Of a DNA stretch of 64,000 bases, positions 16,273 through 25,845 are shown piece after piece. The first letter of the stretch is position 1. Each line of letters begins with the position of its first letter. The position numbers were made by a program, and so were the translations under genes. This stretch comes from Lewinellaceae bacterium (GTDB lineage: Bacteria > Bacteroidota > Bacteroidia > Chitinophagales > Saprospiraceae): the NCBI GenBank assembly GCA_020636325.1, contig JACJYC010000004.1, positions 372,001 through 436,000 on the forward strand, written 5' to 3'. The notes below the pieces were generated by a model. The model searched no databases. It was not told where the DNA came from and was given only the letters and a program-made list of their open reading frames with translations.

Positions 16273-16926
16273 TCAGATCGAGGTCAGGTCCCGCAACAGT
16301 TCTATGATCGTCGTTTCTGTCCAACGCTTATTGCCGTGTTTTCGCTGCCACTGGTCGATTGCCTGGTTGTATTGCGGCAATACCTTGGCGATGGATGCAG
16401 AACTCAATTCAACAGGTTGGCATTTGCCCTGGACAGGCTGGAGCAGATAGACGGTTACCATTTGGAAGGCTTGCCGGAGCGGTTCTCCATCCAGGGTTTT
16501 TCGCAGTTTTTTCCAGAGCGTAACTTTCCCCCGGTAAATGATGCTGTAAATGCCGTCGGGAAAATCTTCGAGTTGGGACCTGAAAACGTCGGTGTCCATG
16601 CCGTTCACCCGGGCTTCAAACCAGTTCTTCCCGGGAAGGACCCCCTGTACCTCATCGTTTATCCGTACCAGCAGCGTTTCATTGACCAGGTCGAAATTCA
16701 CCCAAACCTGCAACGGCGCTTCTTCACTGGTCAGGTATAGATCGGCCCACTGCCAGTCTTCATACAGGAGCGGACTGCCCTTGATCTGGCCTGCGGTCGC
16801 AACCTGGCCCGGCATGGGTTTGAGGAGCGAACGGATAATCCCTCCTCCGTTTTCTTGTTGGGCAATGACCGTAGGAATGGCGGTAAATAAATAGAACAGC
16901 AGCGTAATGGTGAAATAGCGCAACAT
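16273..16926 (-). CDS. Secreted protein of unknown function, first of a tandem paralogous pair
   Basis: 217 residues. Signal peptide about 1-22 (FTITLLFYLFTAIPTVIAQ). The core KGSPLLYEDWQWADLYLT ... VWVNFDLVNETLLVRIND matches the equivalent block in the gene downstream (68 bases away). The C-terminal third is helical (VLPQYNQAIDQWQRKHGN). A perfect TATATTTG on the minus strand lies about 95 bases before the ATG and probably drives the four-gene run. Function unknown. Confidence 0.65.
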   Translation of the reverse strand: MLRYFTITLLFYLFTAIPTVIAQQENGGGIIRSLLKPMPGQVATAGQIKGSPLLYEDWQWADLYLTSEEAPLQVWVNFDLVNETLLVRINDEVQGVLPGKNWFEARVNGMDTDVFRSQLEDFPDGIYSIIYRGKVTLWKKLRKTLDGEPLRQAFQMVTVYLLQPVQGKCQPVELSSASIAKVLPQYNQAIDQWQRKHGNKRWTETTIIELLRDLTSI

Positions 16927-17019
16927 GACCCCAATCGTCTTTTCTAGTGGTTTGCAGATCCCTTATGGGAGGTTTCTTCAATTCATTGATCCCGGCCGCC
17001 CCTCGAAAGAGGCGACGTA

Positions 17020-17027
17020 CAAATATA
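17020..17027 (-). promoter_or_regulatory. -7 element TATATTTG for the 16926-14437 gene run
   Basis: Minus strand reads TATATTTG, a perfect TAnnTTTG, 94 bases before the ATG at 16926. No obvious -33 TTG at standard spacing. Confidence 0.5.
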
Positions 17028-17099
17028 GGAATGTTTTGTATATATGACCCCCTAAAAATCATTTTTCCTTTATTTGTAAGCTGGTTGAGCTTATTTTTC

Positions 17100-17107
17100 T
17101 AAATTCG
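17100..17107 (+). promoter_or_regulatory. Possible -7 element TAAATTCG for leuS
   Basis: TAnnTTCG variant of the consensus, with a TTG at 17074-17076 (23-base gap) and ATG at 17191. One mismatch to TAnnTTTG. Confidence 0.3.
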
Positions 17108-17190
17108 CGCCTTGCTAAAAAAATAATTTCAGGAATTTTTCGGTCGATTTAAAGGTTGACTTTAAAATACACGTCAAAAACAGGCAAACT

Positions 17191-20145
17191 ATGGATTACC
17201 GGCCCCGCGAGATCGAACAGAAATGGAAAAAGCACTGGGATGATCACCATGTATACCGCGTAAACAACCGCAGTGACAAGCCCAAATTCTATGTGCTGGA
17301 TATGTTCCCTTATCCTTCGGGAGCAGGTCTCCACGTGGGCCACCCGCTGGGGTATATCGCCTCCGATATTTTTTCCCGCTATAAGCGTTTGAAGGGTTTT
17401 AATGTGCTGCACCCGATGGGCTATGATGCCTTCGGCCTGCCCGCTGAGCAATACGCTATCCAGACCGGCGTCCACCCCGCCGTTTCAACTGCTGCCAATG
17501 TCGCCAACTTCCGGGAACAACTCGATAAATTGGGGTTCTCCTACGATTGGTCGAGGGAAGTGAGCACCGCCGACCCCGGGTTTTATAAATGGACCCAGTG
17601 GATCTTCCTCCAGCTGTTCGACCATTGGTACGACCGATCCGCACAGCAGGCCCAGCCCGTCAGCGACCTCATTGCACGATTTGAAACCTCAGGCGCCGGC
17701 GGCATTGATGCGGCCTGCTCCGAAGAATTGTCTTTTTCGGCCGCCGATTGGAAGGCCATGACCCCAAAGGAAAAGAATGACGTGCTGATGAACTACCGCC
17801 TGGCCTATCGGAGGGAAACCTTTGTCAACTGGTGTGAGGAACTCGGCACGGTGCTGGCCAACGACGAAGTAAAGGATGGCGTATCCGTGCGCGGCGGCCA
17901 CCCCGTCGAACGAAAGGCCATGCTCCAATGGTCGCTCCGGATCACGGCTTATGCCGAACGCCTCCTCGGCGACCTGGATACGCTCGACTGGTCGGAGGCC
18001 ATGAAAAAAATGCAGACCAACTGGATCGGCCGCTCAACGGGCGCCCAGCTGTTCTTCGATGTGGCCGGCAGCGACCACAAGATCGAGATCTTTACCACCC
18101 GTCCCGATACCATTTTCGGCGCTACCTATATGGTGCTGGCGCCGGAGCACGATCTCGTCGAAGCCCTGACCACCCCCGAATGCCGGGAGGACGTTGAATC
18201 CTACCTGGAGTATGTCAAAAGCAGATCGGAAAGGGAGCGCATGTCCGATGTCAAAGCCGTAACCGGCGCCTTTCTGGGATCCTATGCGGTCAATCCGTTC
18301 ACCAACGAACAGATCCCGGTCTGGATCGGAGAATACGTATTGAAAGATTACGGCACCGGCGCCATCATGGCCGTGCCGGCGGATGACGAACGCGACATGC
18401 GTTTCGCCCATAAATTCAAATTGCCCATCGTCGAGATCATCGACAAGTCCATGTATCCCGGCGCTACCATTGAGGACAAGGTGGGCAAGATGATCAATTC
18501 GGGCCCCTACAACGGCATGGAGGTAGCTGAAGCCATAGAGGCCATCAGCGCCAGAATAGACGAGATGGGCATCGGCAAACGCCGCATCAACTTCAAACTC
18601 CGCGATGCCATTTACAGCCGCCAGCGCTATTGGGGCGAACCTTTCCCGATCATCTACGACAAGGACGGCGTAGCGTACCCGCTTCCGCTGGACGAACTGC
18701 CGCTGGAATTGCCCGAACTGGCCGACTTCAAACCCACCTCAGGCAACAAATCGCCGCTGGCCCGCAACGAAAGCTGGGTCAACCTGCCCGACGGTTATAC
18801 GCGGGAAACGGATACCATGCCGGGTTTTGCAGGGTCTTCCTGGTATTTCCTGCGGTATATGGATGCACGGAACAATGAGGCCTTCGCCGGCCAGGATGCC
18901 GTGAATTACTGGAAGGACGTCGACCTGTACATCGGAGGGACGGAACACGCGGTCGGCCACCTGATGTATTCCCGTTTCTGGCATAAATTCCTCTATGATA
19001 AAGGACTCGTGCCGACCATTGAACCTTTCCGGAAACTGGTGAACCAGGGTATGATCCAGGGGGTCATCCTGAATGTCCACATGGCCCATTTCATCAAGGA
19101 AAGCGATTGGGCGGATGATGTGCGTTATGCCGACCGGACCACAGGCATGGAATATGCCGTTTGGATCGACGCCAACACCCAACCGGGCGATAAGTTCAAC
19201 CACCCGCAATACGGTCCCGGGTTTCTGGCGTTTGACTCAGAAAACCCGGTTACCCGGAAGACCCCGCTGTCCCTGGGCAAAGAGGCGGCCGTCGACGGCA
19301 AGACCCGCTACAGGCTCTATAAGGAAACGGTAGATAACCTGGACGGCCGGCATGACCAGAATGCCGCGTACCTGGCTTCGGTCCTGGACCAAGGCAGCGC
19401 CTTTGCCTGGAAAACAGATGAGAACGGGGCGGAATACCTGGAGTTGACCTGGGAGGTAGGCAAAATGTCCAAATCCCTGTACAATACCATCAATCCGGAT
19501 GACATTGTGGAGCGTTACGGCGCCGACTGCTTCCGGATGTATGAGATGTTCCTCGGGCCGATCGAACAAGGTAAACCCTGGAATACTTCGGGCATTGACG
19601 GCGTATTCAGGTTCCTCCGGAAATTCTGGGGCTTGTATTTCAACGGTCAGGGTACCCTGTCTCTTTCAGGCGAAACACCTTCAAAGGACGAACTCAAAGT
19701 CCTGCATACCGCCATCAAAAAGGTGACGGAGGATATCGAAAGACTTTCCTTCAATACCTGTGTCAGCGCTTTCATGATGGCAACCAATGACCTCGGCCGT
19801 TTGGATTGCAGCAAGCGGGCCGTTCTGGAGCCCATGGTCATCCTCATTGCGCCGTTCGCACCCCATCTGGCTGAGGAGCTCTGGCGCCTGATGGGCAACA
19901 GCGGTACCGTACACGACGCAACCTACCCGGAATTCGACGAACAATACCTGGTTGAGGATACTGTTACCTATCCGGTGGCCATCAACGGCAAAACCCGCGG
20001 CACGGTCGACTTCCCGGCTGATGCTTCACGGGAAGAGCTGGAAAAAATCGCGCCGACCCTGGAGGTTGTCCGGAAGTACCTCGAAGGGGCAGCGGTCAAA
20101 AAAGTGATCGTTGTGCCGGGCAGGATGATCAATCTGGTCGTCTGA
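17191..20145 (+). CDS. leuS: Leucyl-tRNA synthetase
   Basis: 984-residue class I aminoacyl-tRNA synthetase charging tRNA-Leu in the cytoplasm. HIGH-type motif H48-VGH-51 in PYPSGAGLHVGHPLG; the editing (CP1) domain spans about 245-440 (TTRPDTIFGATYMVLAPEH); KMSKS at 758-762; an anticodon-binding alpha-helical domain and short C-terminal domain follow. It is over 100 residues longer than the roughly 860 of E. coli LeuS. The extra sequence lies partly at about 150-190 and mainly at about 620-750, just before KMSKS; both fit the extended Bacteroidota form. Single-gene unit. Confidence 0.97.
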   Translation: MDYRPREIEQKWKKHWDDHHVYRVNNRSDKPKFYVLDMFPYPSGAGLHVGHPLGYIASDIFSRYKRLKGFNVLHPMGYDAFGLPAEQYAIQTGVHPAVSTAANVANFREQLDKLGFSYDWSREVSTADPGFYKWTQWIFLQLFDHWYDRSAQQAQPVSDLIARFETSGAGGIDAACSEELSFSAADWKAMTPKEKNDVLMNYRLAYRRETFVNWCEELGTVLANDEVKDGVSVRGGHPVERKAMLQWSLRITAYAERLLGDLDTLDWSEAMKKMQTNWIGRSTGAQLFFDVAGSDHKIEIFTTRPDTIFGATYMVLAPEHDLVEALTTPECREDVESYLEYVKSRSERERMSDVKAVTGAFLGSYAVNPFTNEQIPVWIGEYVLKDYGTGAIMAVPADDERDMRFAHKFKLPIVEIIDKSMYPGATIEDKVGKMINSGPYNGMEVAEAIEAISARIDEMGIGKRRINFKLRDAIYSRQRYWGEPFPIIYDKDGVAYPLPLDELPLELPELADFKPTSGNKSPLARNESWVNLPDGYTRETDTMPGFAGSSWYFLRYMDARNNEAFAGQDAVNYWKDVDLYIGGTEHAVGHLMYSRFWHKFLYDKGLVPTIEPFRKLVNQGMIQGVILNVHMAHFIKESDWADDVRYADRTTGMEYAVWIDANTQPGDKFNHPQYGPGFLAFDSENPVTRKTPLSLGKEAAVDGKTRYRLYKETVDNLDGRHDQNAAYLASVLDQGSAFAWKTDENGAEYLELTWEVGKMSKSLYNTINPDDIVERYGADCFRMYEMFLGPIEQGKPWNTSGIDGVFRFLRKFWGLYFNGQGTLSLSGETPSKDELKVLHTAIKKVTEDIERLSFNTCVSAFMMATNDLGRLDCSKRAVLEPMVILIAPFAPHLAEELWRLMGNSGTVHDATYPEFDEQYLVEDTVTYPVAINGKTRGTVDFPADASREELEKIAPTLEVVRKYLEGAAVKKVIVVPGRMINLVV

Positions 20146-20226
20146 TCGCTATGATTGGGGATACCTGCAATGGAAGCTTGTCCGTGAACAGGCGCCCATT
20201 GCGGGGTCCTTGTGGCCCATTTCGGG

Positions 20227-20928
20227 TCAGTCCCCCCATTTTTTCCGCAGTTCCCGGTAACGTGCCCGACTTATCGGCAAGTCCGTACCGTCTTTTAGAA
20301 TGGCCGAATATTTCCCGCCTGAAGCTACGGCCAACTCTCTGACCAGGGTGCTGTTCACAATATAGGATTTGTGGATCCGGTCGAAGTGACCGGGCAGTAA
20401 TCGGGCCAGGGCATCCAGCGATTTATTGTGGATCTCAACGGATTGGTCCTGAAAATGGAGTTCGGAGTAGACGCCCGCCCCTTTGATATAGGTCAGATCC
20501 TGGATGTCAAACAACACATGCCGTCCTCGTTTTTGAACGGCCAGGTATCTGACTTGTCCGTTGGAAGGGGCACTCCCGGGTTCCAGGCGGCCGAAGGCCT
20601 GGGCGAGCCGGTCCTGGTTGAAGGGTTTGGGGACAAAATCGAGCACCCCGTATTCGAAAGCCCGGATCGCCTTGTCTGTATAAGCGGAAATGATAATCGT
20701 GTGGAAAGGCCTCGCCACGATGGTTTCCAACAGGTCAAAACCGCTTGCTCCGTTCAGGTTGAGGTCGAGCAGAAGCAGGTCAATTTCGTCCTTTTCCAGG
20801 TGAGCCAGCCCGCTCTCCAGTGTATTGGAAACGGTAACTTGCTCCAGCCGGTCACCAAGGATCAGGCCGGAAAGACGCCGGATCCTTCGGGCTATGACAG
20901 GCTCATCCTCTACAATCAGTAATTTCAT
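20227..20928 (-). CDS. LytTR-family response regulator
   Basis: 233 residues. Receiver domain 1-115 with E7/D8 and phospho-acceptor D55 (LLLLDLNLNGASGFDLL), S in IISAYTD and K in FVPKPFN. The LytTR DNA-binding domain covers about 130-230 (KGAGVYSELHFQDQSVEIH, FDRIHKSYIVN, SRARYRELRKK). The start codon overlaps the kinase stop by 4 bases, so translation is coupled. LytTR regulators often bind direct repeats upstream of envelope genes; the target is unknown. Confidence 0.92.
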   Translation of the reverse strand: MKLLIVEDEPVIARRIRRLSGLILGDRLEQVTVSNTLESGLAHLEKDEIDLLLLDLNLNGASGFDLLETIVARPFHTIIISAYTDKAIRAFEYGVLDFVPKPFNQDRLAQAFGRLEPGSAPSNGQVRYLAVQKRGRHVLFDIQDLTYIKGAGVYSELHFQDQSVEIHNKSLDALARLLPGHFDRIHKSYIVNSTLVRELAVASGGKYSAILKDGTDLPISRARYRELRKKWGD

Positions 20929-22643
20929 TGGGCAGCATTATCGATGGTGATGGTTGTAACCCAGCCTTCCGGGATCGGCCGGGCATCCAGTTGCCACCGG
21001 TCTCCATAATTTTCGGTCAATCTGGATTTTATATACCTGAAACCCGTGCCGTCGGCTGTATTCCCTTTTTTTCGCGCAAGTGAAAGGGTTTTCAGCTCAT
21101 AACACCGGGACCGGTCGGTCTGCCGGAAAGAGAGTTTCATCCTGATGCGGTTTTCCTTATCCGGCAAACTGTGCATGATCCCATTTTCAACCAGGGTGTG
21201 CAATATAGCAGGCGGTATGGTTTCTTCCGGGTTGATGCCGGTAATTTCCAGCTGGTAATCCACTTCTTTCCGGTATTTCATGATCTCCAAATGGTATCGG
21301 CATAGCCGGATTTCCTGTTCTATCGGGATCAGCTTCTTGTCTGCAATTGCACTGAAGATCTCGAATTCTCCGGAAAGCGCCTCAATGAACCGCACACTGT
21401 CATTTGGGGATTCTTCCACCCATTCCATCAGAGAGGTAAGGGTATTCATGATGAAATGGGGTTGTATATGCTTTCTGAGCAGCTCATTCTGCAGCCTGGA
21501 GGAAAGCACCAGGGAGCTTTCATAGGCCCGTTTTTGTTCCCTCGACCGCATGGCCAATAAGTACATCATAGCGATCACCAGGATGCTGAAACTTACGAAC
21601 ACGGTGATGTCATAGGTGAATAAGAGGGATCGGAAGGCCATATGGTACAGGCCGTTTAACGCGCCGATCCCGATCAGCACCGCCAGAATCAGCTTGCTTT
21701 CCGGCCGCTTTCTGATCACTGCCGCAAAAGCTATGGAAAGCGAGATCAACCACATGCCGCCGGCCAGGAATTGGCTTGAGCTGTCCGTGCCCGGCAAAAA
21801 CAAAAGGCTGATCATGACCAGAACGCCGGTTGAGACCAGGCTCCAGATCATTTTGTGCGGCAGATCGAAATATAGCAACAGGAATCGGGGAACCAGAAAG
21901 GCCAGCAAAAAAGTGATCCCGTAAATAATCATCAACCGGGTGTAATGAAAAGGGTAGGGGTATGCGTACAGGAATTTCAGGTATTCCATCGCGACCAACC
22001 CGAAGAAAAGAAAGCAGATCCCACTGAAAATCAACCCGACCCATTCCCGTTTTCTGAACAGGTACAGGAATAGGTAATAGAGACCGGCCATCAGGTAAAT
22101 GCCGGCGAGTACAAAGATCCGGGCAGTCAGTTTGAGGTCCCCGACTTGTGTCAGACGGTATTCCTCCAGATAGAACAGGTTCCAGGAACTGATTCCCCAA
22201 TGTGGGGCATGATGATTGGAAACCCTGAAGGCCACCGTATGCACGCCGTGTCTGGTCAGGGAATCGGGAACAGGCAACCAACTCAGGAAAGTACCTGGAA
22301 TTTCAGTTTTCAGGGTCGTGCCCACCACCCCGTTTTTGCCGATCAGGACCCCGTCCCAGTAAGCCTCGTAAGAGCCAAGCGAAATGACCTGCATGCCCGG
22401 TACGGAATACGTGTCGGTTATCGAATCGCACCGGACCTTGAACCGGACCCAGAAATTGCCGGCCTCCCGGGTAGAACCGGATTTATCCCAATCCCGGTCA
22501 TCCAGGCCGGGAGCAGCCCATTCCCGGTGATCACCCATCCTGATCAGCCGCTCATAGGGATAGCGCAGGTAGTGCTGGGCGCATAAAGAGGAGGTAGCGG
22601 CCAACAACCACGCGATAAGCGGGAAAACCTGACGAATTGCCAT
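20925..22643 (-). CDS. LytS/YehU-type sensor histidine kinase with extracytoplasmic jelly-roll sensor
   Basis: 572 residues from ATG 22643 (a TTG 42 bases upstream precedes the signal peptide and is rejected). Signal peptide about 1-23. A periplasmic sensor about 25-180 resembles a galactose-binding jelly roll (APGLDDRDWDKSG, GNFWVRFKVRC, YEAYWDGVLIGKNG, HTVAFRVSNHH). Seven transmembrane helices follow (about 187-385), the 7TMR-DISM layout. His_kinase domain: H396 in IQPHFIMNTLTSL, N-box HTLVENGIMHSL, G-box GTGFRYIKSRL. It phosphorylates the LytTR regulator encoded with a 4-base overlap. The sugar- or glycan-like ligand is inferred from the fold only. Confidence 0.88.
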   Translation of the reverse strand: MAIRQVFPLIAWLLAATSSLCAQHYLRYPYERLIRMGDHREWAAPGLDDRDWDKSGSTREAGNFWVRFKVRCDSITDTYSVPGMQVISLGSYEAYWDGVLIGKNGVVGTTLKTEIPGTFLSWLPVPDSLTRHGVHTVAFRVSNHHAPHWGISSWNLFYLEEYRLTQVGDLKLTARIFVLAGIYLMAGLYYLFLYLFRKREWVGLIFSGICFLFFGLVAMEYLKFLYAYPYPFHYTRLMIIYGITFLLAFLVPRFLLLYFDLPHKMIWSLVSTGVLVMISLLFLPGTDSSSQFLAGGMWLISLSIAFAAVIRKRPESKLILAVLIGIGALNGLYHMAFRSLLFTYDITVFVSFSILVIAMMYLLAMRSREQKRAYESSLVLSSRLQNELLRKHIQPHFIMNTLTSLMEWVEESPNDSVRFIEALSGEFEIFSAIADKKLIPIEQEIRLCRYHLEIMKYRKEVDYQLEITGINPEETIPPAILHTLVENGIMHSLPDKENRIRMKLSFRQTDRSRCYELKTLSLARKKGNTADGTGFRYIKSRLTENYGDRWQLDARPIPEGWVTTITIDNAAQ

Positions 22644-22794
22644 TCTCTGTTGTTTGAACAGGTCAAAGATACAGCCTGATCCCAAGAGCCTGGTGCAGGT
22701 GACAAACCGGAAATGCCGTTCACAAATAAGGTAAAGGATCCGGCCTCCTGCGGGCCTATAATTGCAAGATCATTTAAAAGAAAATAATTGATCT

Positions 22795-23889
22795 ATGAAA
22801 AACAAGATTAAATGGGCCATCCTGGGCGCCTTTTGCAGTTTGACGATCGCTTCGGCCCAAAGTTCATTGATGGTCAATGATGTCCGGATGCTGGCCTTAA
22901 AAGCAGATTCTTTATTGGAAAAAAGCATCATGCTGGGGGATCACGTCGGGATCAGCGGCGGGATTTACGGCGATGGTCAGGTCCTTTGGGCAAACGGAGC
23001 GGGGTGGAGCGATCGGGAAGCCGGAACGCCCATGACGACCAACTCCGTTTTGCGGATTGCCTCCATTACCAAATCCATGACGGCGGTCGGCATTATGCAA
23101 TTGGCAGAAAAAGGAATGATTGATCTGGATGAACCGATACAGGCCTATGTGCCGCAATTCCCCATTAAGCCGGAAGGGACCATAACGGTTCGACACCTCC
23201 TTACGCATACGTCGGGAATCCGGCATTACCAGGGGACGCGCGACGGGTTTTCCCGACGCCAATACCCGGATCTGCCGGCTGCTTTGAAGCGGTTTCAAGA
23301 TAGAGATCTGGCGGGTGAACCGGGAAAAGTTTACCAATACTCAACCTACGGATATGTTCTTTTAGGCGCGATTCTGGAAAAAGTAAGCGGAATGACCTAC
23401 GAACATTACATGCAAAAGCATATCTGGGGCCCTGCCGGGATGCTTTCCACTTCGGTAGAGCACAAGGACGATCAGGTTGATCACAAGTCCCGGCTCTATC
23501 GGATCTCCAAAAAAAGGAAACTCAAAAAGGACCTGAATACGAACCTCAGCATGAAGATACCGGGCGGCGGCGTCCAGTCGACGGCGGAAGACCTGCTTCA
23601 TTTCGGAGAAGCCCTGATGGCGGGCAAATTGTTGAAACCGGAGACGCTGAACCTGATGCTGACAGATCCAGGGATCCGGAAGGAGGGTAATCCATACGGA
23701 ATGGGCTGGTTTCTCTATTCCACCGCGCCCGGGAATCGGATCATCGGACACAGCGGCAGCCAGGCAGGCGCCAGTTCCCAATTGTTGATCTTGTTGGATA
23801 AAAAGGCTGTAGTGACTTGCCTGAGCAATACGAGAGGCGGTTGGAATGACTTGTTCGACCTGACCTGGCGATTGGCCGGGCTGTTCTGA
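22795..23889 (+). CDS. LACTB-like serine hydrolase (class C beta-lactamase fold)
   Basis: 364 residues with signal peptide (about 1-22). Serine active site S90-x-x-K93 (IASITKSMTAVGIMQ), second motif Tyr-Ser-Thr in YSTYGYVLLGAILEKVSG, third motif HSG in IIGHSGSQAG. The YST variant and the segments NLSMKIPGGGVQSTAEDLLHF and GMGWFLY resemble mitochondrial LACTB and its bacterial relatives more than resistance enzymes, which usually have Y-x-N. Probably a periplasmic peptidase or esterase. Divergent from the two-component pair 152 bases away, hence possibly controlled by it. TATAATTG at 22757-22764 is a one-mismatch -7 candidate. Confidence 0.88.
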   Translation: MKNKIKWAILGAFCSLTIASAQSSLMVNDVRMLALKADSLLEKSIMLGDHVGISGGIYGDGQVLWANGAGWSDREAGTPMTTNSVLRIASITKSMTAVGIMQLAEKGMIDLDEPIQAYVPQFPIKPEGTITVRHLLTHTSGIRHYQGTRDGFSRRQYPDLPAALKRFQDRDLAGEPGKVYQYSTYGYVLLGAILEKVSGMTYEHYMQKHIWGPAGMLSTSVEHKDDQVDHKSRLYRISKKRKLKKDLNTNLSMKIPGGGVQSTAEDLLHFGEALMAGKLLKPETLNLMLTDPGIRKEGNPYGMGWFLYSTAPGNRIIGHSGSQAGASSQLLILLDKKAVVTCLSNTRGGWNDLFDLTWRLAGLF

Positions 23890-23938
23890 ACGCGTAAAAC
23901 ACAGCCCAAAGGCGGCACGAGGGAATGATTTTTTAAGC

Positions 23939-23946
23939 TATCTTTG
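23939..23946 (+). promoter_or_regulatory. -7 element TATCTTTG of the carbamoyltransferase cassette
   Basis: Perfect TAnnTTTG match ending 5 bases before the ATG at 23952. With the start site expected a few bases past the element, the transcript would be leaderless or nearly so. No clear -33 TTG. Confidence 0.5.
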
Positions 23947-23951
23947 CCGCC

Positions 23952-25817
23952 ATGAAAATTCTGGGGATATCGGCATATTATCATGATGCGGCCGCCGCCG
24001 TTATTGAAAACGGCGAAATTCTCGCAGCAGCTCAGGAAGAATGGTTCACTCGGAAAAAACATGACCCTTCTTTTCCGGCTGGTGCTGTGAAATGGTGCCT
24101 GAACTACACCGGTTTTTCCATTGAAGAACTGGATGCCGTTGCTTTTTATGACAAACCTTTTCTGAAGTTTGAGCGCCTTCTTGAAACTTATTACAGTTAT
24201 GCACCCAAAGGAATAGCCAGTTTTGTACGTTCCATGCCGGTTTGGGTCAAAGAGAAACTTTTCTTGAAAGACAACCTCAAACGGGGATTGAAACAAATCC
24301 AGCCGGGTATCAGGAATATCCCCAAGTTGCTTTTCCCTGAGCATCACCTTTCACATGCTGCCAGCGCCTACTATCCTTCATCCTTTGAGGAGGCCGCTAT
24401 CCTAACCGTTGACGGGGTAGGGGAATGGGCTACTGCGAGCATATGTCACGGGAAAGGACATCGGATTGAAATTCTGAAAGAATTGCGGTTTCCGCACTCC
24501 CTTGGATTATTGTATTCGGCGTTTACCTATTTTCTGGGGTTTCGCGTGAATTCCGGTGAGTACAAGCTGATGGGGTTGGCCCCTTACGGGAACCCCGAAG
24601 ATGAAGAAACCCGAATTTTTGTAGAGAAGATCAAATCAAACCTGGTCGACATCAAACCGGACGGTTCCATTTGGCTCAACCAGGCCTGGTTCAGCTACGC
24701 GGTGGGTCTGCGTATGATCAAGGAGCAAAAATGGGCGCAATTGTTCGGTATGCCGAGACGGGCGCCGGATGCTCTACTGGACCAGCGCTACTGTAACCTG
24801 GCGCTGGCCATTCAGCAAGTTACGGAAGAAGTTGTCTTGAAAATGGCGCAAACGGCCCGGCAATTGACCGGTTCTCCAAATATTTGCCTGGCAGGCGGAG
24901 TGGCGCTTAACTGTGTTGCCAATGGGAAATTGGAAAAGTCCGGCCTTTTTGAACGGATCTGGATCCAGCCGGCTGCCGGTGATGCCGGTGGAGCATTGGG
25001 CGCCGCATTTGCTGCTCAGCATATTTACTTTGATCAGCCCCGTCCGGTTTTATCGGAACATGATCAAATGAAGGGAGCTTATACCGGACCTGAATTCGCT
25101 GACCTGGAAATCGAAATGGTGGCCCGAAAATATAAGATGCCGACCCACCGGTATCCTTCAGAACAAGCGCTTGTTGAAAGGGTTGCCGGCCTGCTCGCCG
25201 ACGGCAACGTGGTCGGATGGTTTCAGGGGCGCCAGGAGTTCGGCCCCAGAGCGTTGGGGAGCAGAAGTATTCTGGGTGATGCCCGCAACCCGGAAATGCA
25301 GCGAAAACTGAATCTTAAAATAAAATTCCGAGAGAGCTTTCGCCCCTTTGCACCCTCTGTGCTGAGCGAAGATGCCAACGATTTTTTTGACCTTGAACCG
25401 GCCAGCCCCTATATGTTGCTGGTCGCACAGGTTAAGGAGGATCATTGCCGCAACCTTCCGGAAGGCTACAATGACCTCCCGTTGAAGGAGAAACTGGATG
25501 TGCGCCGTTCAGATATCCCTGCGGTTACCCATGTTGATTTCTCTGCCAGGGTGCAGACCGTTCACCAGGATACCAATCCGCTGTATCATCATCTCTTGCA
25601 GGCTTTCAAGCGCCTGACCGGATACGGCCTGCTGGTGAATACCAGTTTTAACGTCCGGGGTGAGCCCATTGTCTGCACCCCGGAGGATGCCGTCAGGTGT
25701 TTTATCAGGACGGATATGGATTTCCTGGCGATCGGGAATTTTATCTTCGATAAGAAAGAATTGACCGATAATATTCAGGTTTTACAAGCCCGGGCGGTCA
25801 CGTTCCAACCGGATTGA
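23952..25817 (+). CDS. Carbamoyltransferase (NodU/CmcH/TobZ/SxtI-like)
   Basis: 621 residues. N-terminal ASKHA-type domain (MKILGISAYYHDAAAAVIEN; H131-H132-L-S-H135 in FPEHHLSHAASAYY; VDGVGEWATAS; NICLAGGVALNCVANGKL) and C-terminal carbamoyltransferase domain (about 400-600: EFGPRALGSRSILGDARNP, FRESFRPFAPSVL). Known relatives make carbamoyl-adenylate from carbamoyl phosphate and ATP, then carbamoylate a hydroxyl. It is the first gene of a tight cassette with DUF5989, SGNH hydrolase and SxtJ-like genes, so the acceptor may be membrane-associated. The acceptor is unknown. Length is normal for the family. Confidence 0.93.
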   Translation: MKILGISAYYHDAAAAVIENGEILAAAQEEWFTRKKHDPSFPAGAVKWCLNYTGFSIEELDAVAFYDKPFLKFERLLETYYSYAPKGIASFVRSMPVWVKEKLFLKDNLKRGLKQIQPGIRNIPKLLFPEHHLSHAASAYYPSSFEEAAILTVDGVGEWATASICHGKGHRIEILKELRFPHSLGLLYSAFTYFLGFRVNSGEYKLMGLAPYGNPEDEETRIFVEKIKSNLVDIKPDGSIWLNQAWFSYAVGLRMIKEQKWAQLFGMPRRAPDALLDQRYCNLALAIQQVTEEVVLKMAQTARQLTGSPNICLAGGVALNCVANGKLEKSGLFERIWIQPAAGDAGGALGAAFAAQHIYFDQPRPVLSEHDQMKGAYTGPEFADLEIEMVARKYKMPTHRYPSEQALVERVAGLLADGNVVGWFQGRQEFGPRALGSRSILGDARNPEMQRKLNLKIKFRESFRPFAPSVLSEDANDFFDLEPASPYMLLVAQVKEDHCRNLPEGYNDLPLKEKLDVRRSDIPAVTHVDFSARVQTVHQDTNPLYHHLLQAFKRLTGYGLLVNTSFNVRGEPIVCTPEDAVRCFIRTDMDFLAIGNFIFDKKELTDNIQVLQARAVTFQPD

Positions 25818-25845
25818 TTCAGGTTTTTGATTAAAGTACGGAACC

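Noticed and set aside
20146..20226. Terminator from GCAATGG (20167-20173) and CCATTGC (20196-20202)
   Set aside because: Only 7 bp with a 22-base loop and no T-run; too weak to call.
22795..23889. Beta-lactam resistance gene
   Set aside because: The YST motif and overall pattern fit LACTB-like peptidases/esterases; the fold alone does not imply antibiotic hydrolysis.
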